Notes under the pieces: model-generated
Database searches by the model: none
Seen by the model: the letters and a program-made list of their open reading frames with translations, nothing else
Told to the model about the DNA's origin: nothing
Assembly (NCBI RefSeq): GCF_001006485.1
Contig: NZ_JUET01000134.1
Coordinates: 62,001 to 126,000, forward strand
Direction: 5' to 3'
From: Tannerella forsythia
GTDB taxonomy: Bacteria; Bacteroidota; Bacteroidia; Bacteroidales; Tannerellaceae
Length of the DNA: 64,000 nt
Shown here: piece by piece, positions 1 through 9,949 of the stretch
How the letters are laid out: every line of letters starts with the position of its first letter
Numbering within the stretch: position 1 is the stretch's first letter
Program-made: the position numbers and the translations under genes

Positions 1-773
1 GCCAAATCGCCAAACGAATTAATCGCCACAAAAGCGACTTTTGATCCGTCAGGTGAAACGGTCTGTTTGAAATAATCGACTTCAGTTGAGCCATAATCGT
101 CTCCCATCGCTTTCAGGTTCAATTGATCGGTCAGGCAGATACGGTTACCGTTGTGCAGGTAAATCATGTGTTCGTTTTCCGTTTCGAAACGGTCGTCCGA
201 TTCCTGATAGAGCGCGCCGAAGCGCTTGCTAGCCTTCTCAGAATCACTCGTCGTTGTCAGAGTATTGTCTGCGATCGTATAAATGTTATACGTCCCAAAG
301 TTATATCCATCCCAACTGAAATCACTGCGGATAAGTAGTTTTCCATCCTGATATTCCATCAGACTATTATCTCCGTACGTTTCAGTTATACATTTCTCTT
401 TCGGGATATTCAGGTTCAAAAGGTCTTCGAGTTGTACTCCGGCATCGGAGAATACGACTTTGCGAAGCCACAACACACCATCTCGCACTACGGTATAATA
501 CATGGAATGCCCGTCGGGATCGAATTTGAGATTAAAAATCTCTTCGGTTTCTTCGGTGAAAGGCACCCGGTCATCCGCTTCAACGTTGTAAAAATAGACT
601 TGACCGTCTTTCTGATATGCCACGATATGAGCATTCGCAAAGCTATCATACTGATGTTTTTTTATAACTCGCAAGTTTTCCGATGTTTCGGCCTGATTAC
701 TTTTAGCCGGGTTGCATGCCGTCAAGAAGCATAAGATCGTTAAAAAGACGGTTTGTATACATGTTGTTTTCAT
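1..773 (-). CDS. Lipoprotein of unknown function, C-terminal part outside window
   Basis: Read on the minus strand from ATG at 773 without a stop to the window edge, so about 257 residues are visible. The N-terminus is a lipoprotein signal: hydrophobic stretch followed by LTAC with the lipid-attachment Cys at residue 20, so the protein should be anchored in the outer or inner membrane facing the periplasm or surface. The body contains YxNxD- and SPDGSKVAFVA-like stretches typical of beta-propeller (WD40-like/TolB-like) repeats, for example VSPDGSKVAFVA near the visible end and FDPDGHSMYYTV around residue 87. I infer a propeller fold but cannot assign a function. It heads away from the window, with the 814-1302 gene 40 nt upstream in the same direction. 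Confidence 0.8.
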   Translation of the reverse strand, partial: MKTTCIQTVFLTILCFLTACNPAKSNQAETSENLRVIKKHQYDSFANAHIVAYQKDGQVYFYNVEADDRVPFTEETEEIFNLKFDPDGHSMYYTVVRDGVLWLRKVVFSDAGVQLEDLLNLNIPKEKCITETYGDNSLMEYQDGKLLIRSDFSWDGYNFGTYNIYTIADNTLTTTSDSEKASKRFGALYQESDDRFETENEHMIYLHNGNRICLTDQLNLKAMGDDYGSTEVDYFKQTVSPDGSKVAFVAINSFGDL

Positions 774-813
774 TGTCTCTTCTGTATGTATTTCTGTTTT
801 TATTCTCTTATTA

Positions 814-1302
814 TTAGTCTGCGAATTGTTGTAAGGAACTTTTAAAAGCGACATATTTCTTTTTGTAGCGATCGTACGCTTTCCGATTCTTATACTTGAT
901 CCCGACAACCCACACCGTATTTTCGATTTCGTTGCGAGTCTCCTGATAGCTGCGTATGTAGCTACCGTCTTTAGCGCCGATTGTCCAATAGGTAACGGTC
1001 TGGTTATCGGCCTTTTTAACCTGTCTATCTCCTTCTTTTTCATTCGGCCAAAGGGCAATATCGGTTGGTTCGCCTCCCCATTGAGGCGAGAAGATATAAA
1101 ATTCGACTTCTCCGTCGGGAGAGGTGAAGAACGCGCTGTCGAACTGATCATCCTCGGCACTTCTGGATCCCATCGATCCTTGGGCGGTGAAGTCAGACGG
1201 ATACTTCACTTCAAACCATGCTCCCCTATAAGTTTGGTCTTGTGCCGACAAATGCAAGAAGAATATCGCGGCAACGACTGCACATAAAATTTTTCTTATC
1301 AT
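814..1302 (-). CDS. Secreted protein of unknown function (162 aa)
   Basis: The product starts with a clear signal peptide (Arg-Lys, hydrophobic core, cleavage probably after the Ala in HLSAQDQ), so it is exported. The mature part of about 140 residues is rich in aromatic residues and begins with a stretch (WFEVKYPSDFTA) seen in small periplasmic proteins that bind or shield other envelope factors. The C-terminus carries a basic KNRKAYDRYKKKY segment. No catalytic motif is visible and I do not recognise a family. It sits in a same-strand run of exported proteins (1-3532), probably partly co-transcribed. Confidence 0.75.
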   Translation of the reverse strand: MIRKILCAVVAAIFFLHLSAQDQTYRGAWFEVKYPSDFTAQGSMGSRSAEDDQFDSAFFTSPDGEVEFYIFSPQWGGEPTDIALWPNEKEGDRQVKKADNQTVTYWTIGAKDGSYIRSYQETRNEIENTVWVVGIKYKNRKAYDRYKKKYVAFKSSLQQFAD

Positions 1303-1339
1303 CTTTTTTCGGTTATGATGTATGTTTTCGGAGATAAAA

Positions 1340-2077
1340 TTAATCTAATCCTTTAAACGGATGATCAAATGCTATCGCTCGTACACGCACATAGATACTG
1401 GAACACTCGCTTACGATAAAATATTTGCCTTCGCTCGATTCTTTCGGGTCTTTGGTCTTTACCAAAGCGACCGGATCGGGTCTTTCTTTTCCTTTTGTCA
1501 GCACTAAAAGTTTGACGATAGGAGCCTGATAATCGTTTGAATAGCCATATCCCCGTCCTTCGTCTACGATCACTTCTACCGTATAGGGTTTGGTCGGGCT
1601 GTAACCATTTTCGAAGGTAGCCCCTTTCAGATAAGCCGCCATCTGGTAAGGACGTGAAGAATTATCATTGTTGAACAAGAGTTTCAGCTGTCTGACCGCG
1701 CTGCTTTTTTCACCTGAATTCGTATTCGTACTGTTCAGATTAATACATTCCATCCCTATCCTTTGATTACGGCGAAACATTTCATAGGCCATGATCTGCA
1801 AGGCCACGGCTCCATGGGGTTCCTTACCGATTTTCTCACGCACTTCCTTGAACTCTTGGACCGTAGCCGGAAAGCGGTTAAACGTAACCGAACCTTTTTG
1901 CCCTTCAACCAACTTCTGATGATCGATCGTACCCTCTATCTTCACATCGATATCGGGCAGATTCTTCGGTTTCTCCCCTCCCTGCTCATTTTTATCACAT
2001 GCTCCTAATGAGAGCAACACCACGCTTGCTACCGCAAGCATCCATCCATTAAACTGGTTTAATACATTTCGTTTCAT
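1340..2077 (-). CDS. Lipoprotein of unknown function (245 aa)
   Basis: A lipoprotein signal peptide ends in LSLGAC with the modified Cys at residue 27, followed by an acidic DKNEQGGEKP linker. The rest has alternating hydrophobic pattern and no visible enzyme motif. The final segment (YFIVSECSSIYVRVRAIAF) contains a single Cys pair-less strand-like region. Gap to the downstream 814-1302 gene is 37 nt, so the two may share a transcript. Function unknown. Confidence 0.75.
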   Translation of the reverse strand: MKRNVLNQFNGWMLAVASVVLLSLGACDKNEQGGEKPKNLPDIDVKIEGTIDHQKLVEGQKGSVTFNRFPATVQEFKEVREKIGKEPHGAVALQIMAYEMFRRNQRIGMECINLNSTNTNSGEKSSAVRQLKLLFNNDNSSRPYQMAAYLKGATFENGYSPTKPYTVEVIVDEGRGYGYSNDYQAPIVKLLVLTKGKERPDPVALVKTKDPKESSEGKYFIVSECSSIYVRVRAIAFDHPFKGLD

Positions 2078-2179
2078 TTCTTTATAGTTATTTTAGTTAT
2101 ACCTCTATCGCAATACATAATCGTGTATCATATTGTTTGATTATTTTTTTCGGTTTCAGCGGACTCCACTGGAGCAAAT

Positions 2180-2605
2180 TCAGAAGTCGAAAAAGAAGAA
2201 GGCAACGGCCGCCCACTCTTTTTTCACTCCCGATGCTTTGCCGATGCTGGCATTGTTGCTGTTACGTACCGTACCGTCAGTATCGATCTTACCAAGATAC
2301 TTGTTACTGCGGTCACGCACAGTGCCATCGGAATTGATTCGTCCGATTTCCGCATGACTGCGATCGCGTACGATGCCGTCGGAAGAGATTATACCGATTT
2401 GCCTGTTACTTCGGTCACAAATCGTACCGTCGGATTTGATTCTCCCTACTTCCGCATGGCTTCGATTGCGGATCGTCCCATCGGAACCGATGCTTCCGAT
2501 CTGTTGATTGTTATTACCACGCAATACCTGTGCGTCGATTAGCTGCGGCATTGCAACCCATGCCATCAGGCATGCCACAAGGATATACATCTTTTTTCTC
2601 ATCAT
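2180..2605 (-). CDS. Secreted five-repeat beta-flower-type protein
   Basis: After a signal peptide (cleavage near IDAQ, residue 26) the protein consists almost wholly of five 17-residue tandem repeats, each of the form RxRSxxxIGxIxSDGTV, then a shorter sixth partial unit and a C-terminus that is hydrophobic and Phe-rich (VAFFFFDF). Repeat starts are near residues 29, 46, 63, 80 and 97. Bacteroidetes proteins with this pattern are named '5-fold beta-flower protein', a small closed structure with one blade per repeat; I make that link from memory of the repeat pattern and count. Biological role is unknown. The repeats also show as about 51-bp direct repeats in the DNA. Confidence 0.8.
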   Translation of the reverse strand: MMRKKMYILVACLMAWVAMPQLIDAQVLRGNNNQQIGSIGSDGTIRNRSHAEVGRIKSDGTICDRSNRQIGIISSDGIVRDRSHAEIGRINSDGTVRDRSNKYLGKIDTDGTVRNSNNASIGKASGVKKEWAAVAFFFFDF

Positions 2606-2647
2606 CGATTTATTTTATCAGTTATTCATAAATATTTTTTCTCTTGG

Positions 2648-3532
2648 TCAGAAGCGTGTCGACGCACCACCACCGCCACTACCCCCTCCTCCCCACGAGC
2701 CCTCCTCGTCATTATCGCTATTTCTTCCTTTGCTCCTCATCGTTTGAATCACATTCTGTGTCAACATAGCAAATTCACTTACATCATCATATACCTTTTC
2801 TTTCATCCGGAAGCCACATTTTTTACAGACGAAGCTCCAATGTTGTGTTCTCAACTTTTTGTTTCCGACCGTTTCAAACTCTACATGAAACTCTTTCCGG
2901 ATATTCTTGAATGCTCCCACCGCACGACACGACGGACACGGCACACTACAGGTCAAACGACGGCGAAACAGCAGTTTGAACAACACAAATAAAGGCAGTA
3001 AAATAAGCCCCGGGAAGCAACAGATCGCGATAATCCCTATCACATAGAACGATGTCTTGCGGGAAACGACACTTCGTCCTATCCTGCCGCTACGGGCAAA
3101 CTTAAATTCGTCGTACGAGATAGCGAAAAACAAGATGGCCGATACGACAATGGCCAATATCACAAGAATACCCTTGATTCCCTCGTCCGTGTTTTTCTCC
3201 TTCATGGTAGAGAGGGCATTGTTCTTCGGTCGGTTACTCATAACGCGTCGCACTTCCTTCACGCCCGCGAGCAATCTTTCTCCAAAAGCCTGCTTACGAA
3301 AGAGTGGAATCATATGATGAATCTGAATCTCTTTACATACAGCGTCGGTCAATTCATTTTCAAGTCCAGCCCCTGTTTCGGGCTTCCCATGGCGCAGCTG
3401 TACGTTGAGTACGTCACCCGTGCGGTAGCGTTTTTGTGCGACCGATGGACTGATGACACCCCAAAGCAGTATTGTCAGCATTCCTACCTTTATATATAAC
3501 AGTCTATCTGTTCGCCCCTTTTTATTTATCAT
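2648..3532 (-). CDS. TPM-domain-related membrane protein with zinc ribbon; TPM domain truncated
   Basis: A signal sequence or N-terminal anchor (residues 12-32) is followed by only the last third of a TPM (YgcG/TLP18.3) domain: GAGLENELTDAVCKEI and MIPLFRKQAFGERLLAGV (about residues 55-92) match the family's usual G-GLE--LTDA and IIP-F signatures. The roughly 80 residues that normally precede these are missing. Two membrane segments follow (about 119-139 and 160-188), then a possible zinc ribbon (CPSC and CKKC) and the Gly/Ser-rich tail typical of YgcG-like proteins (GGGGSGGGGAST). An in-frame deletion is my inference; the reading frame is intact. TPM proteins are linked to envelope or photosystem repair, but the role here is unclear. 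Confidence 0.7.
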   Translation of the reverse strand: MINKKGRTDRLLYIKVGMLTILLWGVISPSVAQKRYRTGDVLNVQLRHGKPETGAGLENELTDAVCKEIQIHHMIPLFRKQAFGERLLAGVKEVRRVMSNRPKNNALSTMKEKNTDEGIKGILVILAIVVSAILFFAISYDEFKFARSGRIGRSVVSRKTSFYVIGIIAICCFPGLILLPLFVLFKLLFRRRLTCSVPCPSCRAVGAFKNIRKEFHVEFETVGNKKLRTQHWSFVCKKCGFRMKEKVYDDVSEFAMLTQNVIQTMRSKGRNSDNDEEGSWGGGGSGGGGASTRF

Positions 3533-3751
3533 GTCTTTATCGATAATCAGCTCAATAATAAATCATTTCAACAATCATTCCGACACAAACATTTATCACG
3601 CGGGACAAAGGTCGGAAGAAAAATAAATCTGGTCAATGAGTAAATTACTCAATTTTGAACAATACGCTATTTTCAGAGGCTTTTTTTCATTTCGAAAAAA
3701 TACCGTATTCGTTTTTTGTACCTATATTTACGCCATATTTGAATAGATGGT

Positions 3752-5212
3752 ATGAAAAAAATGTATCAATGGATATACGGGGTATTCCTTGCAGGGATAG
3801 GAATGGGCGGTTGCGAATTTCAGTCTGTAGAAACAGTCGATCTGTTTACGACAACGTCCGACCGTACGAAAGAATTTGCTTATGAAATCATTTCGTTTCA
3901 TGAAGAAGGCTTGAAAGATACCGATCTCCTCATTACGCTCGATACGGCGGTGCGTTATCAGACGATGGACGGTTTCGGAGCAGCCATTACAGGTTCGACA
4001 GCCTATAACCTGATGCGGATGACACCGGAAAACCGTTCGGCTTTTCTATACGAAACGTTCTCTCCCGACAGGATGGGGTTCAGCTATGTACGCATTTCGA
4101 TCGGCTGCTCTGATTTTTCGCTGAGTGAATATACGTGTTGCGATAAGAAAGGCATTGAACACTTTTCACTGACGGCCGAAGAAACAATATACGTCATCCC
4201 TGTCCTGAAAGAAATTCTGCGAATCAATCCGTCATTAAAGGTGATGGGGTCGCCGTGGACTTGTCCGACTTGGATGAAAATCTCCGACCTGAAAACAAAG
4301 CTCTCTTTCCGTTCATGGACCGGCGGACACCTCAGTCCGCTTTATTACGGGGATTATGCCACGTATTTCGTAAAATGGATACAGGCATTTCAGAAAGAAG
4401 GTATTCCGATCTATGCCATTACCCCTCAGAATGAACCGCTGAATCGAGGAAACTCGGCTTCTCTGTATATGGGATGGCGTGAACAGCTGGCATTCATAAA
4501 AACGGCGCTCGGCCCGAAGTTCAAAACGGCCGGACTGAAAACGAAAATCTATGCTTTCGATCATAATTTCGATTACGATCGAATGGAAGATCAGCAGGAT
4601 TATCCGCTGCATCTCTACGCCGATACCGAGGCGTCGACATACATTGCCGGAGCAGCCTATCATCATTATTCGGGCGACAAAAGTGAACTGAACCGCATCC
4701 ATGCGGCTTACCCCAATAAGGAACTGATGTTTACCGAGGCCTCCATTGGTGCTTGGAACGACGGGCGCAATTTCCGGATGCGTCTGCTCGAAGATATGTG
4801 CGAAATCGGGCTGGGAACGGTGAATAACCACTGTAAGGGAGTCATCGTATGGAATCTGATGCTCGACAGCAGACAGGGGCCTAACCGTGAGGGAGGTTGC
4901 CAAAACTGTTATGGAACTGTTGATATCGATACAACGGATTATAAAACAATCACTCGCAATTCACATTATTTCGTGATTGCACATTTGGCATCGGTCGTGA
5001 AGCCCGGAGCCGTACGTGTCGGAATCGAGGGCAAATTACCGGAAGGGGTTACAGGCAGTGCTTTTCTGAATCCAAACGGTAGCTATGCCTTCGTTGTCAT
5101 GAATAAATCTTCAACCCCCTGTACATTCTTCATGGGCGAAAGCGAGCGTTTGATCCAGTGTCATCTACCGGGCCGTTCAATAGTCTCCTACCGATGGAAC
5201 GATAAACCATAA
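3752..5212 (+). CDS. GH30 family glycosidase (glucosylceramidase / endo-beta-1,6-glucanase type)
   Basis: Retaining glycoside hydrolase of family 30, a (beta/alpha)8 barrel with a beta-sandwich side domain. Visible signatures: YQTMDGFGAAITGS near residue 69, the acid/base Glu in TPQNEPL (E228) and the nucleophile Glu in MFTEAS (E329). The last 80 residues form the beta domain. A short hydrophobic N-terminus ends in GMGGC (Cys21), probably a lipoprotein signal, so the enzyme likely acts outside the cytoplasm. GH30 members cleave beta-1,6- or beta-1,3-glucans, beta-xylans or glucosylceramide; the exact substrate cannot be told from sequence by eye. The GH2 gene starts 15 nt downstream, so they form an operon. 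Confidence 0.93.
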   Translation: MKKMYQWIYGVFLAGIGMGGCEFQSVETVDLFTTTSDRTKEFAYEIISFHEEGLKDTDLLITLDTAVRYQTMDGFGAAITGSTAYNLMRMTPENRSAFLYETFSPDRMGFSYVRISIGCSDFSLSEYTCCDKKGIEHFSLTAEETIYVIPVLKEILRINPSLKVMGSPWTCPTWMKISDLKTKLSFRSWTGGHLSPLYYGDYATYFVKWIQAFQKEGIPIYAITPQNEPLNRGNSASLYMGWREQLAFIKTALGPKFKTAGLKTKIYAFDHNFDYDRMEDQQDYPLHLYADTEASTYIAGAAYHHYSGDKSELNRIHAAYPNKELMFTEASIGAWNDGRNFRMRLLEDMCEIGLGTVNNHCKGVIVWNLMLDSRQGPNREGGCQNCYGTVDIDTTDYKTITRNSHYFVIAHLASVVKPGAVRVGIEGKLPEGVTGSAFLNPNGSYAFVVMNKSSTPCTFFMGESERLIQCHLPGRSIVSYRWNDKP

Positions 5213-5227
5213 ACAACTAAATATAAG

Positions 5228-7738
5228 ATGAAAAGAAAATGGACAACAGGTCTTTTGACCGCATGTATGGTACTGAGTATCGCGACAGCACAAGTGCGAA
5301 CAAAGACAGTCTTAGAGAAAAACTGGCGATTTACACGAACGGACGATGCCCGATCGGCCGAACCGGGTTTTGACGACAGCCGATGGCAGCGAGTGACGGT
5401 ACCGCACGACTGGGCAATTTACGGCCCGTTCAGCGTCCATCACGATAAGCAGGAAGTAGCTATTACGCAGGATGGTCAGAAAGAAGCGATGGAACATGCC
5501 GGACGGACGGGAGGATTGCCTTTCGTCGGGGTCGGCTGGTATCGTACAACGTTTCAACTGCCGGCATCCGCAAAGGAACAGCGTGTCATTCTTCTCTTCG
5601 ACGGTGCGATGAGCAACGCACACATTTATGTAAACGGTTATGAAGTCGGATACTGGCCTTACGGATATAACTCATTTTATTTCGATGTAACAGACAATAT
5701 CAATCGTGAGGGCGACAATACGCTGGCCGTACGGCTTGAAAACAAACCGGAGTCCTCACGCTGGTATCCGGGAGCAGGCCTTTATCGCCGTGTATACCTG
5801 ATCACTATGGACGACGTACATCTTCCGCTATGGAGCACACAGATCATGACCCCTGTCGTACGCAAACAAAATGCGAAAATCGTATTCCGTACACAGATAG
5901 CTTATCCTGCCACGATACGTGGAGAACTACGAATAGAAACGGAAATCCGTACGCCCGACGGACGGGAACTCGGGACCATTTCGTCAAAAATCGACACGTC
6001 TCTGCTGGCAGAGGGCTATACAGAGACCTCGCTGTGGATCCATGATCCGTTGCTCTGGACACCCGAAACACCATCGCTCTACACGGCAGTGACAAGGCTC
6101 TACCTGGATAATGCATTGAAAGACGAACAGACCGACCGATTCGGCATCCGTTCTCTTGAGATCCGTCCGAACGACGGCTTTTACCTGAACGGAGTGAAAA
6201 CATACTTTCGAGGCGTATGCAACCATCACGATTTGGGACCATTGGGAGCAGCAGTCAACGACGCAGCGATCCGCCGACAGATACGTATCCTCAAAGACAT
6301 GGGCTGTAATGCCATTCGTACATCGCACAATATGCCGGCACCCGAACTGATCGAAGCCTGCGACGAGATGGGGATGATGGTTATGGCTGAAAGTTTCGAC
6401 GAATGGAAGACACCCAAGTGCCGTAACGGATACAACCTTTTCTACGACGGATGGATGGAAAAAGATTTGGTAAATCTTGTGCGCCGTTACCGTAACCATC
6501 CGAGCGTCGTTATGTGGTGTGTCGGCAACGAGGTACCTGATCAGGTAGCGCCCGGAGGCGTTTATCTTGCCCGCATGATGCAAGACATCTGTCATCGTGA
6601 AGACCCTACCCGCACGGTAACAGCGGGGATGGATCAGGGATCGGCCATCATCAATAATAATTTTGCCGCTACGTTCGATGTCGCAGGTATGAATTATCGC
6701 TTGAAGGCTTACGATGAAGCCTACGAAAAACTTCCGCAGCAAATCATTCTGGGCAGTGAGACGGCGTCGACCGTCAGCTCGCGCGGCGTCTATAAATTTC
6801 CGGTCGAGCGCAAAGCGATGGCACGTTACGAAGATCATCAGAGCAGCAGTTACGATGTGGAGCATTGCAACTGGTCGAGCCTCCCGGAAGATGACTTTAT
6901 ACAGCATGAAGATCGTCCCTACTGCATCGGCGAATTTGTATGGACCGGATTCGATTACCTCGGCGAACCGACCCCTTACTACAGCGACTGGCCTAACCAC
7001 AGTTCCCTGTTCGGGATCATCGATTTGGCCGGTATTCCCAAAGACCGTTACTACCTCTATCGCAGTCACTGGAACAAGAAAGAGGAAACGTTGCATATCC
7101 TTCCGCACTGGACATGGCCGGGACGTGAAGGGGAAACAACTCCGGTTTTTATTTACACGAACTATCCGTCGGCCGAGTTGTTTATCAACGGAATCAGTCA
7201 GGGTAAACGATCGAAAGACATGACCGTAACGCAGGAGAACAGCAATACTCCGGAAGATGCGGCTTCGTTCACTCGCCAGAAGCGCTATCGGCTGATGTGG
7301 ATGGATACGAAATACGAGCCGGGTACTGTGAAAGTAGTAGCTTATGACAGCAATGGCAAGGCCGTTGCCGAAAAAGAAATGCACACGGCCGGCGCTCCAT
7401 ATCGGATCGAACTCTCGGCCGACCGTACTTCGTTGAAAGCCGACGGCAAAGACCTCTCATTCATTACGGTCAAGATCGTAGATAAAGATGGTAACGTGTG
7501 CCCCGAAGCAGACAAAATAATTCGTTTTAAGGTGAAAGGTGCAGGCACCTACCGTGCGGCAGCAAATGGCGATGTAACCTGCTTGCAACCGTTTCATCTG
7601 CCGGAAATGCCCCTTTTCAAAGGCATGTTAACAGCCATCGTGCAGTCGGGAGAGAAAGCGGGAACGATTACTTTCGAAGCATCGGCCAAAGGGATAAAAG
7701 GTGCCGTATTACGTTTGGAAAGTCATCCGAGCGAATAA
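5228..7738 (+). CDS. GH2 family beta-galactosidase-like enzyme
   Basis: Exported glycoside hydrolase family 2 enzyme, 836 residues. A signal peptide (cleavage after ATAQ, residue 22) is followed by the sugar-binding jelly-roll domain (about 25-195, with GVGWYRTTF and RLENKPESSRWYPGAGLYR), an immunoglobulin-like domain (about 200-310), and the TIM barrel with FRGVCNHHD, RTSHN, the acid/base Glu in WCVGNEVPD (E435) and the nucleophile Glu in ILGSETAS (E511). The C-terminal 200 residues hold extra Ig-like domains (DUF4982-type layout). The family retains stereochemistry and commonly removes beta-galactose; beta-mannosidase or glucuronidase activity is not excluded. Its end overlaps the convergent TPR gene by 16 bp. 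Confidence 0.93.
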   Translation: MKRKWTTGLLTACMVLSIATAQVRTKTVLEKNWRFTRTDDARSAEPGFDDSRWQRVTVPHDWAIYGPFSVHHDKQEVAITQDGQKEAMEHAGRTGGLPFVGVGWYRTTFQLPASAKEQRVILLFDGAMSNAHIYVNGYEVGYWPYGYNSFYFDVTDNINREGDNTLAVRLENKPESSRWYPGAGLYRRVYLITMDDVHLPLWSTQIMTPVVRKQNAKIVFRTQIAYPATIRGELRIETEIRTPDGRELGTISSKIDTSLLAEGYTETSLWIHDPLLWTPETPSLYTAVTRLYLDNALKDEQTDRFGIRSLEIRPNDGFYLNGVKTYFRGVCNHHDLGPLGAAVNDAAIRRQIRILKDMGCNAIRTSHNMPAPELIEACDEMGMMVMAESFDEWKTPKCRNGYNLFYDGWMEKDLVNLVRRYRNHPSVVMWCVGNEVPDQVAPGGVYLARMMQDICHREDPTRTVTAGMDQGSAIINNNFAATFDVAGMNYRLKAYDEAYEKLPQQIILGSETASTVSSRGVYKFPVERKAMARYEDHQSSSYDVEHCNWSSLPEDDFIQHEDRPYCIGEFVWTGFDYLGEPTPYYSDWPNHSSLFGIIDLAGIPKDRYYLYRSHWNKKEETLHILPHWTWPGREGETTPVFIYTNYPSAELFINGISQGKRSKDMTVTQENSNTPEDAASFTRQKRYRLMWMDTKYEPGTVKVVAYDSNGKAVAEKEMHTAGAPYRIELSADRTSLKADGKDLSFITVKIVDKDGNVCPEADKIIRFKVKGAGTYRAAANGDVTCLQPFHLPEMPLFKGMLTAIVQSGEKAGTITFEASAKGIKGAVLRLESHPSE

Positions 7739-9861
7739 CGCAACTGATCCATCAGTAAAGGCATTTCCGACGGTTTGATACCGGCGCGTATCAGGTCGGG
7801 AATGTCTTCCTTTAATAATTCCTGAAACGCCTTGAAATTGCCGGCGGCATACACAGACTGTTTATACAGTTCGAGAGCGCCTTTCATGTTCTGCACTGCC
7901 CATTCCGTATGGCCGGCATTGAGGAAATCCTGTGCCTGAGGTTCATCTTCCAACACTTTTCGGTAGTAATTACGCGCCTGATCATATTTCCCGCTCAAGA
8001 ATGAGCACCATGCGATCGCTCGCTGCGCTTTCCTGTTATCCGGACTAAGATAATCTACTTTAAAATAATATCTGAGTGCCTCCTTATAATCTTTCTGCTC
8101 TGAGTAACAATGCCCGATATTCATCAGGACAGAGAGGTTATCGGGACTGATCGTATCGTAACGCAAAAAGAACTTCAAAGCTTCTTCAGGTTGTTTCAAC
8201 GTTCGATAACACCCTGCAATACGCCGGAGCAACCATGGACTTTCGGGGTTCAGCATTTCCGAGCGCAGATAATCGCGCAAGGCACCTTCCATATCACCGG
8301 CCATTTGTCGGCAATATCCGGATTTCTGATACAACACTTCATCTCCCGTACCTTCTTCGATCAGGCGACGGTAAATCGTCAGAGCATCTTCAAAATACCC
8401 TTTTCTGAGATAAAACTCGGCAATCTGCAATAACGTTTCCGTATCCGAAATATACGGTTTCAGCATAGTTAAGTGATGAAAGTCAAGTTTTTCGTTAAAG
8501 ATATCATCAAAGTCGGCATGCCGAGGATACAACTTATAGAAACGGTAAAGACTCTGGATATACAAACCGATGACATTTTCGGCTTTCGTCTGTCGATTTT
8601 TCAGTTCCTGCGCCTGCTGTGCGTTTATCTGATTAATCTGGACATCAAGTTGATGGAGAATCATTTTCCGATGTGTTTCGGGAATCTGCTCCAGACTGAA
8701 GTAAAGCGAATACTTATCGGAATCGCACATAAACGATGCCTGTAGTAAAGTATCAATCGTTGTAATACCGATATCGGCTTTGGATTTAAGTGTAGAGTGA
8801 TCGATTGAAAAAGGCAGGAACCAGTTTCCGACTTCCCGAAAGAATGAAAAATGCTTGAGGTGAATGAATGTTGAATGCATTACGTCAGCTCCTTCTTCCT
8901 GCATTTCGTTATATTCTTCGAGCCACTTCGTGAGCTTGTCGCTTTTCCATTCCGGATTCATCTCATCGTTGGAAAGCTCAGCAATGAGATCAGACCATGA
9001 AACTCCCAGATTGATTTGGGGGCGCAGTCTCATCATCTCCGGAATGATTTCTTCTTGCAGTTTATGTGATATCTTCTCCGTTTCACGGGCAAGGATGAAG
9101 CGAAGAATGATGGTCAACAAGAGTCGTTTGAAATCAGGTGATTCGGCCAACAATCCGAGTTGACGTTCAATCTCCGGATAAAACGCCGTGCGCCGGCGAT
9201 ACGTGTACAACGTCAGGATAATGGCAATCAGTGCACGAATACGAATCGTTTCATCAGACACGGGGGAAGCCGCATCGAAAAGCAACAGTAACTTCTCCTT
9301 GTCGAATGTCTGTTGCAGACCAAGCAGGAGCGCCGAAACGATCTGACTTCTGGCTGCCGACGGGTAGTGAGGATCGGCCAATGCTTCCCGAACAGCAACA
9401 ACCGTCTCCTGCGAGAGAAAAGTGGTTGTCCAGAGATATCCGAACAACCGATTTACGGACGCTTCGTAGGGTTCCGTTTCTTCGGCCTCGGCATAGAGTG
9501 GAATTTGTTTAAGCAGAGTGCCGGTCTCAACCGGATCAAATGTCAGAGTACGACGGGCGGCATAACACGTTTCAGGAGAAATATCTGCCAAAAGTTCATG
9601 TCGCAGTCGATCTGTCAGCTCGTATGTTTGCGTCCGAATCCCTGCATAAATCTGTTCCTGCATAGGGTCTCCCGAACCTTCTATATAATAACGAAGCATA
9701 TATTGATACGTCTCCTGTAATTTGTCGAGTTTGTTTTGATACGTATAGGTTTGTGAACCGGCAATCAACCCTTGAAGCGTATCAAAGGCTGTTTTAAGCG
9801 CCCCCCGGTCGAGCGCCTCCGTCGTACGTGTACAAGCAGTCTGTATTTCTTGAATTGTCAT
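7723..9861 (-). CDS. Large tetratricopeptide-repeat protein
   Basis: 712-residue protein without a signal peptide or membrane segment, so probably cytoplasmic. The N-terminal 450 residues are helical and unassigned (contains [15 protein letters not shown]). From about residue 490 there are at least five TPR units, visible as [80 protein letters not shown] and [23 protein letters not shown] arrays hold protein partners. The gene is divergent from lepA with interleaved promoters, and its stop lies inside the end of the GH2 gene. No function can be assigned beyond scaffolding. Confidence 0.85.
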   Translation of the reverse strand: MTIQEIQTACTRTTEALDRGALKTAFDTLQGLIAGSQTYTYQNKLDKLQETYQYMLRYYIEGSGDPMQEQIYAGIRTQTYELTDRLRHELLADISPETCYAARRTLTFDPVETGTLLKQIPLYAEAEETEPYEASVNRLFGYLWTTTFLSQETVVAVREALADPHYPSAARSQIVSALLLGLQQTFDKEKLLLLFDAASPVSDETIRIRALIAIILTLYTYRRRTAFYPEIERQLGLLAESPDFKRLLLTIILRFILARETEKISHKLQEEIIPEMMRLRPQINLGVSWSDLIAELSNDEMNPEWKSDKLTKWLEEYNEMQEEGADVMHSTFIHLKHFSFFREVGNWFLPFSIDHSTLKSKADIGITTIDTLLQASFMCDSDKYSLYFSLEQIPETHRKMILHQLDVQINQINAQQAQELKNRQTKAENVIGLYIQSLYRFYKLYPRHADFDDIFNEKLDFHHLTMLKPYISDTETLLQIAEFYLRKGYFEDALTIYRRLIEEGTGDEVLYQKSGYCRQMAGDMEGALRDYLRSEMLNPESPWLLRRIAGCYRTLKQPEEALKFFLRYDTISPDNLSVLMNIGHCYSEQKDYKEALRYYFKVDYLSPDNRKAQRAIAWCSFLSGKYDQARNYYRKVLEDEPQAQDFLNAGHTEWAVQNMKGALELYKQSVYAAGNFKAFQELLKEDIPDLIRAGIKPSEMPLLMDQLRYSLG

Positions 9862-9889
9862 CTGTTATCCGAAAGAACAAAAGCCATGC

Positions 9890-9897
9890 CAAAGGTA
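9890..9897 (-). promoter_or_regulatory. -7 element for the TPR gene
   Basis: On the minus strand the sequence is TACCTTTG, matching the Bacteroidetes TAnnTTTG consensus, 29 nt upstream of the TPR gene ATG. No convincing -33 TTTG is seen. Confidence 0.6.
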
Positions 9898-9917
9898 TGA
9901 AATTTTTCTGAAATTCG

Positions 9918-9925
9918 TATCTTTG
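9918..9925 (+). promoter_or_regulatory. -7 element for lepA
   Basis: TATCTTTG, the canonical Bacteroidetes -7 box, 25 nt before the ATG at 9950. It shows that an in-frame upstream TTG at 9923 lies inside the promoter and cannot be the start. Confidence 0.75.
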
Positions 9926-9949
9926 CCGGCAAAACAGAAATTTGACATA

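Noticed and set aside
2133-2357. Plus-strand frames opposite the repeat protein
   Set aside because: They mirror the 51-bp repeats of the real minus-strand gene.
5984-7384. 466-codon open frame antisense to the GH2 gene
   Set aside because: Lies fully inside a clear glycosidase gene on the other strand, and its product shows no domain; a shadow frame.
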